This document shows, in pieces, positions 31,962-41,479 of a stretch of 63,319 nt of DNA. Source of the stretch: Cytophagaceae bacterium (GTDB taxonomy: Bacteria; Bacteroidota; Bacteroidia; Cytophagales; Spirosomataceae). The DNA lies in NCBI GenBank assembly GCA_027488335.1, contig JAIYBU010000239.1:1-63319 (forward strand), written 5' to 3'. Numbering within the stretch: the stretch's first letter is position 1; each line of letters begins with the position of its first letter. Under the pieces are notes generated by a model. That model saw nothing but the letters and a program-made list of their open reading frames with translations. It did no database searches and was not told the origin of the DNA. The position numbers and the translations under genes are program-made.

Positions 31962-33161
31962 TTATACTCGTTCAAAAATCGTAGCGATTCCCATTCCGCC
32001 ACCAATACAGAGCGTTACGAGTCCCGTAGATTTGTTTGAGCGTTCGAGCTCATCAATTAATGTACTTGATAAAATCGCTCCTGTTGCACCCAGCGGATGT
32101 CCCAAAGCAATTGCTCCACCATTGACGTTTACTTTTGAATGGTCAACGCCAAAATGTTCCATAAACAACATCGGAACGGCCGCAAATGCTTCATTTACTT
32201 CAAATAAATCAATATCACCGATATTCATTCCTGCTTTTTTTAGAATCTTTTCGGTGGCAGGTACTGGCCCCGTGAGCATAATTGTTGGCTCAGAACCCAC
32301 AATCGCAAATGCCTTGATTTTAGCACGAGGTTTTAGACCAAGTTTATCGCCTGTTGCCTTGTTTCCTATTAGTAAAGCCCCTGCTCCATCAGTCAACTGC
32401 GACGAATTTCCTGCATGATGCACGTGGTTGATGTTTACCAATTCGTTGTATTTCAACAAAGCCAAGGCATCAAGCCCCATGCCGCCCATCATCTCGAAAG
32501 CTGGCTTGAGTTTACCCAACGATTCGAGTGTTGTTTCTGGACGAATACCCTCGTCACGGTCAAGAACCGTAATGCCTATTTCATCTTTTACAGGCACAAT
32601 TGATTTATAACGATTTGCTGCTTGTGCGGTTACGGCACGTCGCACCGATTCTACGGCAAAAGTATCAACGTCATTGCGAGAATACCCATATTTTGTAGCA
32701 ATCAAATCGGCCGAAATACCTTGTGGAACAATTTTATGCTGAGAAATTATCTGTGGATTCATCATCAAAGCTCCACCATCCGAACCCATCGGTACTCTCG
32801 ACATCGACTCAACACCACCTGCTACCAACATATCTACTTGTCCCGACATCACATAAGCTGCCGCCATATTGATAGCCTCCAAACCCGACGAACAGAAACG
32901 ATTCACCTGTACGCCCGCCACACTTTGGGCATAACCAGCCGCCAAAACTGCCGTGCGAGCAATATCGGCCCCTTGCTCACCGATTGGCGAAACACAACCC
33001 ATAATTACATCGTCAATATAACTTGTATCAAGGTCGTGGCGTTCTTTTATTGCCTTCAAAACGGTTGTGAGAAGGTCAACAGGTTGGATTTCGTGCAGAG
33101 AACCGTCTGATTTTCCACGGCCACGTGGCGTGCGAACGGCATCATAAATATATGCTTCCAT
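31962..33161 (-). CDS. Thiolase (acetyl-CoA C-acyltransferase)
   Basis: Cleaves 3-ketoacyl-CoA with CoA in fatty-acid beta-oxidation, or the reverse condensation. The 399-aa protein has the full set of thiolase residues: nucleophile Cys90 in VNRFCSSGLEAINMAA, the His of NGGAIALGHPLGATGA near residue 355 and the Cys of LCIGGGMGIA near 386. The N-terminal EAYIYDAVRTPRGRGK and long overall form resemble FadA/FadI-type enzymes acting on acyl chains rather than PhaA. No other beta-oxidation gene is adjacent. A perfect 16-bp palindrome lies 33 nt before the ATG. Confidence 0.94.
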   Translation of the reverse strand: MEAYIYDAVRTPRGRGKSDGSLHEIQPVDLLTTVLKAIKERHDLDTSYIDDVIMGCVSPIGEQGADIARTAVLAAGYAQSVAGVQVNRFCSSGLEAINMAAAYVMSGQVDMLVAGGVESMSRVPMGSDGGALMMNPQIISQHKIVPQGISADLIATKYGYSRNDVDTFAVESVRRAVTAQAANRYKSIVPVKDEIGITVLDRDEGIRPETTLESLGKLKPAFEMMGGMGLDALALLKYNELVNINHVHHAGNSSQLTDGAGALLIGNKATGDKLGLKPRAKIKAFAIVGSEPTIMLTGPVPATEKILKKAGMNIGDIDLFEVNEAFAAVPMLFMEHFGVDHSKVNVNGGAIALGHPLGATGAILSSTLIDELERSNKSTGLVTLCIGGGMGIATIFERV

Positions 33162-33194
33162 TTGTAAGATTTAATATACTGGTGAATAGAAAAT

Positions 33195-33210
33195 AGTATG
33201 CAAGCATACT
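33195..33210. promoter_or_regulatory. Palindromic operator candidate AGTATGC-AA-GCATACT
   Basis: Perfect 7-bp arms around AA, 33-49 nt upstream of the thiolase ATG, where a promoter is expected. The form suits a TetR-family dimer, the regulators commonly controlling acyl-CoA degradation; no such regulator gene is in the window. Confidence 0.6.
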
Positions 33211-33360
33211 TTATCTGACAAAACTAATCAATAGTTTGGTTTGATGCAAATGCTGAAAAAGCTAATTTTGTTGGATAATAATGTAAACCTTCTCAACTCG
33301 AATAAAGAAATAATAAAGGTTGATTTTTTGCATTATCAATTGTTCATTATACATTAAAAT

Positions 33361-34551
33361 ATGCTTTCTCTTTATCGTAGTGCTTTTGGTGGTTTATCTC
33401 GGCAAGTTTGGTTATTGGCATTGGTGATGCTCATCAATCGAAGTGGCGGAATGGTTGTGGCCTTTTTAACCCTTTATTTAACTCAAAAGCTGGGGTTTAG
33501 TATTACTGATGCAGGTTTTGTGATGGTGACATTTGGTGTTGGTTCTATCTGCGGAACATTTATCGGTGGAAAATTAACTGATATAATTGGTTACTTCCCT
33601 GTGCAATTATTTAGTTTATTATTGGGCGGAATCATGTTTTTATTGCTTTCTCAAACCCAAAACTATTATGTTATCTGCACATTGGTTTTCTTTTTAAGTG
33701 CTTTTGGCGAAGCCTACCGACCTGCCAATACTGCTTCGATTGCTGATTTTAGTACACCCGAAACTTTCACACGTTCGGTTTCTCTGATTCGTTTGGCGAT
33801 AAATATTGGTTGGTCAATTGGACCTGCCATTGGAGGATTTTTGGCTTCACGAGACTATACTTTATTGTTTTGGGCTGATGGACTGACAAACATTGGGGCG
33901 GCAACTTTAGTATTTTTCTTTTTGAGAAGTTCTCATCAGAAAAGAGCGGATATTAAGGCAAATAAAGTAGAAATAGACCCGAAAGATTCGGCTTATCGTG
34001 ACCGAAAATATTGGATTTTTCTACTGCTTACAACTATGTATGCCGTTGCTTTTTTTCAACTTTTCACGATTGGGCCAGTTTTCTACAAACAAGTTTGTGC
34101 ATTATCAGAAATACAAATTGGCTATATTTTAGGGCTGAACGGACTCATTGTTGCGTTAGTTGAGATGATATTGATTTATAAAATTGAAGGGAAGTTTGAG
34201 AAACTTTACTTGATAAGTTTTGGAGCAAGTTTGGTAGTTGTCAATTATATAATTTTCTTATTTTCACATAATTATGCTTGGCTGATTATTGGAATTTTAT
34301 TTGCTACATTCTCCGAAATATTTGCCATGCCCTTTATGAATGCGTTCAGTATCGAACGCTCGAAACCGCATAATCGTGGACAATATTCAGGACTGCATTC
34401 TATGACTTGGTCAGTAGCTCAGATTTCTGCACCGTTGGTTGGTACTCAGACCATTGCCCACTTTGGTTTTGACGCTCTTTGGTATATTTTGGGGGCGTTT
34501 GGAGTTATTTCAGCGGTAGGGTTTGTTTGGTTGAAGAAAATAAAGGATTAA
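33361..34551 (+). CDS. MFS transporter
   Basis: A 396-aa inner-membrane protein with twelve predicted spans. The first-half signature GVGSICGTFIGGKLTDIIGYFPVQLFSL contains the G-x-x-x-D-x-x-G loop 2-3 motif of the major facilitator superfamily, and FGEAYRPANTASIADFSTPETFTRSVSLIRLAINIGWSIGPAIGGFLA covers the fourth and fifth helices typical of drug:H+ antiporter-like members (YdeE/MdtH type). Substrate unknown. It diverges from the thiolase gene over 199 nt and converges on the TPR gene, leaving only 10 nt between stops. Confidence 0.9.
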   Translation: MLSLYRSAFGGLSRQVWLLALVMLINRSGGMVVAFLTLYLTQKLGFSITDAGFVMVTFGVGSICGTFIGGKLTDIIGYFPVQLFSLLLGGIMFLLLSQTQNYYVICTLVFFLSAFGEAYRPANTASIADFSTPETFTRSVSLIRLAINIGWSIGPAIGGFLASRDYTLLFWADGLTNIGAATLVFFFLRSSHQKRADIKANKVEIDPKDSAYRDRKYWIFLLLTTMYAVAFFQLFTIGPVFYKQVCALSEIQIGYILGLNGLIVALVEMILIYKIEGKFEKLYLISFGASLVVVNYIIFLFSHNYAWLIIGILFATFSEIFAMPFMNAFSIERSKPHNRGQYSGLHSMTWSVAQISAPLVGTQTIAHFGFDALWYILGAFGVISAVGFVWLKKIKD

Positions 34552-34561
34552 TCTGAAACCC

Positions 34562-35398
34562 CTAATTTTTCTTCTTAAAAACACCTCTTGGGTCTTCTTT
34601 TTTGGCTAAAAGCCCTTCGAGAATTTCAATGCTGGCATTGTCGGGGTCGAGTTCGTATCCTTGATGAAAACGCTCCCAAGCTTCGTCAATTTCGTTGTTA
34701 AGTAGTTTAGCCAACGATAATTGTATGAGTGCATTAGCAGAGTCTGGTTGCTTCGTAAGTGCCTTCGTGAGTAACTCAAATGCCTTTGTTAAATCTTCCT
34801 TTTCTGCATCAACCGTGAAACATTTGATATAAACCGTAGAAAGGTCAACGATGAGCGTTACGTTGTCATCATCTTCAATTTCAAGTCCACGATTCATCAA
34901 ATCAATGGCTTGTGCATACTTTTCGTTTTGGTAGGCAATTACGCCCAACCCCCAATATGCCTCTGCATTTTCGTCGTCAAGTAAGTAAGCTAAGTTGAAG
35001 CGATACGTTGCAGTATCTTTTTGGCCTTCGCTCAAATATTCCCATGCACGAGTGGCAAAAAATTCGCTGGCTTCGCTTCGGGTTTTGAAATTGGCATCGC
35101 AAGCTTTCAGAAACTCTTCATCGACCGCCTTCTGGATATCGGTTTTTTCAAACTCTCCAAAAAGTGGTAAAAGATGAATATTTACACCTTTTGGAGCCAT
35201 TTTTTTCTTCACTACTTGTGTTTGAGTATCCTGAGCAGGCACAAACGACTTCGTATTTGAGGAATTCGATAAGGTTTTGCTTGGTGTTGAAAAGCTATTA
35301 AGATTGGCACTCTGCGAGCGAAAAACAGCTTGTTGGGCTATTATATCGGCAGAAATCAAGACACACAAACTCGATAATAATAAAAATCTCATTAGCAA
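34562..35398 (-). CDS. Secreted TPR-repeat protein
   Basis: A 278-aa protein with an N-terminal signal peptide (MLMRFLLLSSLCVLISADIIAQQ), a Ser/Asn-rich linker at residues 25-65, and TPR units from about residue 110 onward: ATYRFNLAYLLDDENAEAYWGLGVIAYQNEKYAQAIDLMNRGLEI, AFELLTKALTKQPDSANALIQLSLAKL, and AWERFHQGYELDPDNASIEILEGLLA. It is likely periplasmic and mediates protein-protein contact; the partner is unknown. The next upstream gene on this strand (helicase) is 211 nt away, so it is probably transcribed on its own. Confidence 0.8.
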   Translation of the reverse strand: MLMRFLLLSSLCVLISADIIAQQAVFRSQSANLNSFSTPSKTLSNSSNTKSFVPAQDTQTQVVKKKMAPKGVNIHLLPLFGEFEKTDIQKAVDEEFLKACDANFKTRSEASEFFATRAWEYLSEGQKDTATYRFNLAYLLDDENAEAYWGLGVIAYQNEKYAQAIDLMNRGLEIEDDDNVTLIVDLSTVYIKCFTVDAEKEDLTKAFELLTKALTKQPDSANALIQLSLAKLLNNEIDEAWERFHQGYELDPDNASIEILEGLLAKKEDPRGVFKKKN

Positions 35399-35579
35399 TA
35401 TTTGACAGATACATCACAGATATAACGACATCTGTTGTAAATTTATTAGCTTTTTTTGTAAAATTTAACAGGATTTAAAAAGATTTTTTGAGCTAAAATA
35501 GCACTTCTTTTAAAATACTTTATTTACTGAATTTTATAAACGAATTATTTCCGAGATTGTTATGACAAGAATAATACCC

Positions 35580-35602
35580 GATAAAATTTTATTTATCGAG
35601 CA
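35580..35602 (-). terminator. AT-rich hairpin after the DEAD-box gene
   Basis: CCGATAAA and TTTATCG-type arms around ATTTTA lie 8-30 nt beyond the helicase stop. It is AT-rich and weak, but in the expected place. Confidence 0.4.
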
Positions 35603-35609
35603 TTGGCAA

Positions 35610-36989
35610 TTATCTCTTAGAACCTTTATTACTTTTTGAAAAACCATACTTTTTACTACTTGAAGATGAGCCTTTGGATGACGAACCACTCCCACTTTTA
35701 GCCGAGCCTGCCTTTTTCTTTACGATTGGTCTTGGGTGTTTCTTTTCGTGAAAAGCACCTTTGAAGGTTGGGTCTTCTTTTTTGCGTTGGTTATCTATTT
35801 CGAGCAGCATCGCTTGGTTTTCATCGAATGGTGTCGGAGCGATTTCAACATCGAGCGGAATCAACTCACGAGGAATTTCCATGCGAATGATTTTCTCAAT
35901 TTTTTTGATGTGGTATTCTTCCGCAATCGTCAGAAAAGTAATGGCTTCGCCAATATTGTTGGCTCGCCCAGTTCGTCCGATTCGATGTACATAATCTTCA
36001 TAAATGAGCGGTACATCAAAATTTATTACGTGGCTAACATTCTGAATATCAATCCCTCTGGCGGCTACATCGGTCGAAATCAATACTTTCACATCACCCT
36101 CACGAAAGGCATCCATTGAGTTAATACGAGTATTTTGGCCTTTATTGGCGTGAATCACCCGAATATCTCCCTTGGCAATAACTGGTCCTTTGAGTGCGTC
36201 AAAAACCTTATCTGCCACATCTTTTGAACGAGTAAAAATAATGGTCTTTTGTATTTCGCCAGTCTTGAAAAGATAGGCCAAAATATTAATTTTTGTTTGC
36301 ATATTAGGCACAGCAAACATTCGTTGCTTCACGGTTTCGGCAGTGGTTGCTTGCGGAGAAACTTCAATACGAGTGGGAAATTCAAGAAATTCGTAGGAAA
36401 GTTTCTCTACTTTTTCGGGGAAAGTAGCAGAAAACAACAGATTTTGTCTTTTACGTGGAATCACCTCCAAAATACTACGAATCTGTGGCATGAAACCCAT
36501 ATCCATCATCTTATCGGCTTCGTCCAGAATCATCACTTTGATGTCTTTTACGCCAATTTCGCCACGCAAATACAAATCCATGAATCGACCAGGGGTCGAA
36601 ACAATAATATCAACTCCCGCCTGAATGGCTTCGATTTGAGTTTTGGGGCCAAGTCCACCATAAAGTGCTACGTGACGAATATCAGTATATTTTGCCAATT
36701 CACCCACTGCTTTGTCAATCTGAATCACCAGCTCACGTGTAGGTGCAAAAATCAAGCATCTTGGCAATTTGCCTTGTGCATATTTTACTTTCATCAGAAT
36801 TGGCAAAAGATACGCCGCCGTTTTACCTGTTCCTGTCTGAGCGATTCCCAAAACATCGTGTCCTTGAAGCGTCAGTGGAATGGTTTTCTGCTGGATTGGC
36901 GTGGGTATTGTATAGCCAGCATCAGCCACGGCATTGAGTAACTGGCGGTTAAGCTCAAATTGTTCAAATGTATTTTCTATTTCTTCCAT
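35610..36989 (-). CDS. DEAD-box ATP-dependent RNA helicase (RhlE-like)
   Basis: A 459-aa cytoplasmic RNA helicase with all core motifs: Q motif TPTPIQQKTIP, I AQTGTGKT, Ia PTRELVIQI, Ib STPGRF, II LDEADKMMDMGF, III FSATFP, V STDVAARGIDI and VI YVHRIGRTGRA. The C-terminus (about residue 400 onward) is a basic Gly/Ser/Lys-rich tail (GSGSSSKGSSSSSKKYGFSKSNKGSKR split by runs), a usual non-specific RNA-binding region of Bacteroidota RhlE-like enzymes. Such proteins act in ribosome assembly and cold adaptation. It follows the large membrane protein gene by 54 nt, with a palindrome in that gap. Confidence 0.95.
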   Translation of the reverse strand: MEEIENTFEQFELNRQLLNAVADAGYTIPTPIQQKTIPLTLQGHDVLGIAQTGTGKTAAYLLPILMKVKYAQGKLPRCLIFAPTRELVIQIDKAVGELAKYTDIRHVALYGGLGPKTQIEAIQAGVDIIVSTPGRFMDLYLRGEIGVKDIKVMILDEADKMMDMGFMPQIRSILEVIPRKRQNLLFSATFPEKVEKLSYEFLEFPTRIEVSPQATTAETVKQRMFAVPNMQTKINILAYLFKTGEIQKTIIFTRSKDVADKVFDALKGPVIAKGDIRVIHANKGQNTRINSMDAFREGDVKVLISTDVAARGIDIQNVSHVINFDVPLIYEDYVHRIGRTGRANNIGEAITFLTIAEEYHIKKIEKIIRMEIPRELIPLDVEIAPTPFDENQAMLLEIDNQRKKEDPTFKGAFHEKKHPRPIVKKKAGSAKSGSGSSSKGSSSSSKKYGFSKSNKGSKR

Positions 36990-37002
36990 AAGCTCCTTCC
37001 AA

Positions 37003-37036
37003 CCCTCCGCATCGGCGGTCCGACCCGATAGGGAGG
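37003..37036. repeat. GC-rich imperfect palindrome before the helicase gene
   Basis: CCCTCC (37003-37008) pairs with GGGAGG (37031-37036), and ATCGG (37011-37015) with CCGAT (37025-37029), around a 9-nt loop. It is much more GC-rich than its surroundings and may end transcription of the membrane-protein gene or be a dispersed repeat. Confidence 0.55.
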
Positions 37037-37043
37037 ACTTATT

Positions 37044-39023
37044 TTAATTGGTAATTTTTAATTCTTTAAAAGTTCCTTCAAAACTTTCATCAAAGCCCGA
37101 AGTATATTTTGCCCAAAAACGAACTTTTGTAACTCTCTGATTATCAACACCCTTATTCAAGAAAAAGTTACAGGCTTCGGCTTGGGTGGTTATTTTTTGA
37201 TTGATGAATACCCCACCACGCAAGATTTTATCAATCACTCGGAAGTTTTCTTGACGGCCGTTTTCGTACGTTACCAAACAATATAAATAAGGTGGCTGAA
37301 AAAACAACCTCGCCAATTTTCCTTTGGTATTATAATTGATTTTTGCCAAAAAACGAATCGGATTCGCTGATTTTGGCAGTTGAATATCTTCGTTTAGTTT
37401 GAACTTAATGGTAGTTAAATCATTGTATGTCAAACCTTTAAATACCTTACTTCTCTGAAAAAGATAAAAAGTATCTTGTTGAATAACGGTCGTATCAGTT
37501 AGTGTATAATTTCGCAAAAGGGCTTCACTTAAATCGGTTTCGACCCAAAACGGGTTTTGTTCACGAAAGGCTTCGGTACGAAACAGCACAAATGCAGGGG
37601 CGGTTTTTGATAGGTATTTTTCGCCGTTTTTTTTCATCAACCAATCGCTGTTTGCTTGATACGATTGGATGATTGGACGTGGATTATAATTTAGTTGATT
37701 GAAATAAATATGCGAAACTTGGTGCGGAACAATATCAATACTGGCGTTTCCGACCTTGGTCAGTAAATCGTTTGGAAGTTGAACAGGCGAATTTTTAAAA
37801 TTATCTTCGTATTCGTAGCTGACGAGTCTTTTTAAATAATTTACTGGGTTTTTCTGTGCTAAAATTTCGACTAAATCTTTTGATACAAAGCCTTTGTCTG
37901 AAATTTTCTGCGAAATATTCGTTGGAGGATAACTCAGTAGATATCCTTTAAGTGTTTTTTCACCAATATAAAAACGAATCAGTTGGGTGGCCAGTAATTG
38001 TAGGCATAAAACAGCCACGAACATTCGCCCTGCCCAGATTTTGTATGAGTTTTCAGTAAATAAGTAAATCAGAGCAGCCAAAGGGGGCATCAATAAGAAA
38101 AATCCAAAAACATTGAACGCCCCAACAGCCGTATGAGCTTGTTTGAAGCCCAAAAACCACGCAAGTGCAATGAGTAAATATAAATAAACACCCTCAAGGT
38201 TTTTCTGAAAAATTGAGCGAAACGACTTAAAAATAAAGGCCAAAACTACCACCGCAATCAACGCCTCGAACAACAACAACGATAGCAATTCTTTGGTGCT
38301 TAAAAGCATAGCGGCCATTGCATCTTGGTAGGCATCAATAATTTTTAGGCTGGCTTCGAGATACGCTGGAATATCTACGTGCAAAATAAACGAAAGTGCA
38401 TAAGTCAGTAAGATTTGAGCCACCCAAACAATCAGAATTGTGCGAAATGTAAAGGCCTTAATCAACCCAAAATAGATGAGCGAAGCCCCGAAAAGGCCGT
38501 AAACTATAATACTTAGATTGACTTTTATATAGAAAATCAAGACCGAAATCAGAACCGCCAACAACAAAGCCGCCGAATTACGCGTGCGAAGTGCATAGAG
38601 CAACCAAAACAAAAAGAAGTAAAAAAACGTAAATGAGGTATCGGAAATAAAGCCCCACGGCATAAAAATAACCAACGACGAAACGGCTACTATCCACCAA
38701 TTTTTACCTGCTTTTTGAAAGCAAAATTTGATGATAATTAAGTAATTGAGCAACGTAAAAACTTCGGCCGCAACCAATACCCAAACAGGCACACTTTTAG
38801 GAAGAAGCCCCGTATTGAGATAACCCAATGGCCCATAATTAAAAATAAAATCACGGCCAAAAACGAAGCCTTTATCAATGGCCATCACGAGCGACTCATG
38901 CCACGAGGCATCAATGGTAAAACCCGCATAACCAGCTGGAAGCGATAACGAAAAGTAGATTAACCCGAAAAAAACAAGGAATAAAGTCTGACGATTAAAG
39001 AAGCCTGCCGTTTTTGATTGCAT
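37044..39023 (-). CDS. Large polytopic membrane protein of unknown function
   Basis: A 659-aa protein with about eleven hydrophobic spans in its first 370 residues and a soluble, probably periplasmic, C-terminal half of about 290 residues. The first loop contains TIDASWHESLVMAIDKG and GRDFIFNYGPLGYLNTG, a motif seen in uncharacterised membrane proteins whose topology resembles GT-C glycosyltransferases (first-loop acidic residues after the first span). No catalytic assignment is made. The soluble part is beta-rich (LARLFFQPPYLYCLVTYENGRQENFRVIDKIL). Upstream it diverges from the deacylase gene. Confidence 0.75.
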   Translation of the reverse strand: MQSKTAGFFNRQTLFLVFFGLIYFSLSLPAGYAGFTIDASWHESLVMAIDKGFVFGRDFIFNYGPLGYLNTGLLPKSVPVWVLVAAEVFTLLNYLIIIKFCFQKAGKNWWIVAVSSLVIFMPWGFISDTSFTFFYFFLFWLLYALRTRNSAALLLAVLISVLIFYIKVNLSIIVYGLFGASLIYFGLIKAFTFRTILIVWVAQILLTYALSFILHVDIPAYLEASLKIIDAYQDAMAAMLLSTKELLSLLLFEALIAVVVLAFIFKSFRSIFQKNLEGVYLYLLIALAWFLGFKQAHTAVGAFNVFGFFLLMPPLAALIYLFTENSYKIWAGRMFVAVLCLQLLATQLIRFYIGEKTLKGYLLSYPPTNISQKISDKGFVSKDLVEILAQKNPVNYLKRLVSYEYEDNFKNSPVQLPNDLLTKVGNASIDIVPHQVSHIYFNQLNYNPRPIIQSYQANSDWLMKKNGEKYLSKTAPAFVLFRTEAFREQNPFWVETDLSEALLRNYTLTDTTVIQQDTFYLFQRSKVFKGLTYNDLTTIKFKLNEDIQLPKSANPIRFLAKINYNTKGKLARLFFQPPYLYCLVTYENGRQENFRVIDKILRGGVFINQKITTQAEACNFFLNKGVDNQRVTKVRFWAKYTSGFDESFEGTFKELKITN

Positions 39024-39224
39024 TGATTATGGTAAAATAAAACGTGAGACAATAGACGTGAGATATGATAAAAACATTCTTCTTTTGTCTATTATCTAAT
39101 ATCTTTTGTCTAAATACCTGCAAAAATAGCTTAAATCGCAGCCAAAAACTGGGTTTTGAAGATAAATATTTCATTTCACATAATAAGTTCGTATCTTAGT
39201 AAGATTCAAAAACTACCTAAACAC

Positions 39225-40829
39225 ATGAAATACTTCAACAAACACCTCAGCAAAAAACACTTGTTTTTTTTATTTTTTTCTTTCACTGTTTCCTTTAATC
39301 TATTTGCTCAAAAATACGATACAGTCATAAAAAATGGGCGTATCATTGATGGGTCGGGAAATCCGTGGTTTTCAGCCGATGTTGGCATCAAAAACGGTCA
39401 AATTGCCTTTATTGGCTTCATACAAGCAAGCGATGCCACCAAAATTATTGATGCTAAAAACCAAATCGTTTGTCCTGGTTTTATTGATGTGCATACGCAC
39501 GTTGAAGATGCTATTCAGAAGCTTCCCACCGCCGATAATTTCATTTATGATGGCGTGACGAGTATCATTACTGGCAATTGTGGTGGCTCTGAAGTAAACT
39601 TAGCCAAATTTTTCGACGAACTTAAACAGATAAAACTAAGCGTAAATCTTGGCTCGTTGATTGGCCATAATTCGGTGCGTAGATATGTCATGAAAAATGT
39701 ATTTCGTGACCCAACCGCCAAAGAACAAACTCAGATGGAAGCACTCGTGGAGCAAGCCATGAAAGACGGAGCCGTTGGCTTAGCAACAGGCTTGATTTAT
39801 ATTCCAGGTACTTACTCTAAAACTCCCGAAGTTGTCGGGCTGGCCAAAGTTGCTTCTTCTTATGGTGGAATTTATGCTTCGCACATCAGAGATGAAGCAT
39901 CAAAAGTCAAAGATGCCATCAACGAGGCAATCAATATTGGTCGAGAAGCACATATTCCTGTCGAGATTTCACATTTTAAGATTTCGAGTAAACCTCTTTG
40001 GGGACAAAGCAACGTAACCCTCGATTTGGTAGAAAAAGCTCGTTTAGAAGGAATTGACGTAAATATTGACCAATATCCGTACACGGCAAGTAGCACCAAC
40101 ATGGGCACAATGCTTCCGTCGTGGGCATTGGCCGATGGCGATTCGTTGGTACATATTAGATTGACTGACCCCGACACTCGCAAAAAAATTCGACAAGAGA
40201 TGCTCAAAAGTTTGAAAGCTGATAATCGCAAAAACTTCGATTATGCTTTTGTGGCTCGTTATAAAGCAGACTCTGCACTCAATGGCAAAAACATTACAGA
40301 AATAAATAAGCTTTTGGGCCGAAAATCGAACATGGAAACCGAGGCCGACCTCATCATGGATATGGTTGATAAGGGTGGAGCTCAAATGATTTTTCATAAA
40401 ATGAGCGAAGAAGATGTAGCACGAATTTTACAGTATCCTTTTACGATGATTGCTTCTGATGCAGGCGTAATTCAGTTTAATCGAAATGTTCCACACCCAC
40501 GTGGATATGGCTCCAATGCCCGTGTGTTGGGTGTATATGTACGAGAAAAAAATGTACTACGCCTTGAAGATGCCATTCGTCGAATGACTTCGCTCCCTGC
40601 CCAACGATTTAGAATTGATAATCGTGGCTTGATTCGTACGGGCTATGCGGCCGATATCGTGGTTTTTGATGAAAATAAAATTACGGATAAAGCTACTTTT
40701 GAAAAACCCCACGCCTACTCAGAAGGTATTGATGCCGTGCTGGTTAATGGTGTAGCAGTTCTTGAAAACGGTAAGCATACAGGCCAAAAATCAGGCGAAA
40801 TTATTTATGGAAAAGGTAAAGTAAACTAA
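39225..40829 (+). CDS. N-acyl-D-amino-acid deacylase-like amidohydrolase, secreted
   Basis: A 534-aa metal-dependent hydrolase that would remove the acyl group from N-acyl-D-amino acids or related amides. The signal peptide ends FSFTVSFNLFAQ, so it works outside the cytoplasm. The amidohydrolase elements are YDTVIKNGRIIDGSGNPWFSADVGIKNGQI, the metal-binding DVHTHVED, VEISHFKIS, MIASDAGVIQFN and HPRGYGSNARVLG, and the terminal GYAADIVVFDENKITDKATFEKPHAYSEGIDAVLVNGVAV, all matching D-aminoacylase. The ATG at 39225 is chosen over a TTG at 39156 because it begins the signal peptide directly. Exact substrate unknown. Confidence 0.9.
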   Translation: MKYFNKHLSKKHLFFLFFSFTVSFNLFAQKYDTVIKNGRIIDGSGNPWFSADVGIKNGQIAFIGFIQASDATKIIDAKNQIVCPGFIDVHTHVEDAIQKLPTADNFIYDGVTSIITGNCGGSEVNLAKFFDELKQIKLSVNLGSLIGHNSVRRYVMKNVFRDPTAKEQTQMEALVEQAMKDGAVGLATGLIYIPGTYSKTPEVVGLAKVASSYGGIYASHIRDEASKVKDAINEAINIGREAHIPVEISHFKISSKPLWGQSNVTLDLVEKARLEGIDVNIDQYPYTASSTNMGTMLPSWALADGDSLVHIRLTDPDTRKKIRQEMLKSLKADNRKNFDYAFVARYKADSALNGKNITEINKLLGRKSNMETEADLIMDMVDKGGAQMIFHKMSEEDVARILQYPFTMIASDAGVIQFNRNVPHPRGYGSNARVLGVYVREKNVLRLEDAIRRMTSLPAQRFRIDNRGLIRTGYAADIVVFDENKITDKATFEKPHAYSEGIDAVLVNGVAVLENGKHTGQKSGEIIYGKGKVN

Positions 40830-40837
40830 AATCATTC

Positions 40838-40876
40838 ATCAGAGCGTATAAATACTATAAAATTATACGCTCTGAT
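40838..40876. terminator. Bidirectional terminator between deacylase and YqgE genes
   Basis: ATCAGAGCGTATAA (40838-40851) and TTATACGCTCTGAT (40863-40876) form fourteen perfect pairs with an 11-nt loop; the right arm touches the last base of the convergent gene's stop codon. Confidence 0.8.
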
Positions 40877-41421
40877 TAGTTTAGTCGTGGGTCGGTTGGG
40901 TAATTTGATAAAACTTTATATTGCCCACCCATACGTTTCAATACTTCTCGCCAAAAATTCTTACTTGGGGTTTCAAAAATCAAGCTGGCATCGGTGTCTG
41001 AAATAATCCAAGAATTTTGTTTTAGTTCACCTTCCAACTGTCCGCCCGACCAACCCGAATAACCAATGAAAAGTCGAATATCGTTTTCGGTAATTTTTCC
41101 AATATTTATCAAGGTTTTTACCTGCTCAAAATCACCTGACCAGAAAACCCCATTCCCAATATCAACCGCACCTTCTATTTCACTACCCATGCGATGTATG
41201 AAATGAAGTGTATTCTGCTCGACTGGCCCTCCTAAGTATAGTGGAAGCTCACCATAAACATTTTCCATTACATCGTCGAGTCTCAAATTTGTCAATTGAT
41301 TGAGTACCAAGCCAAAAGCTCCTTGTTCATTATATTCACAAAGCAGCACCACACTTCGCTCGAAGTTTTTATCTCCTAAAAACGGTTCTGCAATTATTAT
41401 TTTCCCTTTCGATAACGTCAT
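40876..41421 (-). CDS. YqgE/AlgH family protein
   Basis: A 181-aa cytoplasmic protein of the UPF0301 (YqgE/AlgH) family. The hallmark segments are KGKIIIAEPFLGDKNFERSVVLLCEYNEQGAFGLVLN, LYLGGPVEQNTLHFIHR, GVFWSGDFEQVKTLI and RLFIGYSGWSGGQLEGELKQNSWII. AlgH was linked to alginate control in Pseudomonas, but the biochemical role is not settled. Length is normal. It is 127 nt from the upstream T9SS cargo gene, with a terminator between, so it is transcribed alone. Confidence 0.94.
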   Translation of the reverse strand: MTLSKGKIIIAEPFLGDKNFERSVVLLCEYNEQGAFGLVLNQLTNLRLDDVMENVYGELPLYLGGPVEQNTLHFIHRMGSEIEGAVDIGNGVFWSGDFEQVKTLINIGKITENDIRLFIGYSGWSGGQLEGELKQNSWIISDTDASLIFETPSKNFWREVLKRMGGQYKVLSNYPTDPRLN

Positions 41422-41479
41422 AAATAAAAGTTAGTGAGATAGGATAGTTTGATACAATGATTACTGTAAAGACAAAAAT

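Noticed and set aside
32622-33110. 162-residue open frame antisense to thiolase
   Set aside because: Shadow of the thiolase coding frame; rich in His and Tyr with no domain pattern.
36249-36941. 230-residue open frame antisense to the DEAD-box gene
   Set aside because: It lies wholly inside a clear helicase gene, has no family features and is Cys/His-rich by frame shadowing.
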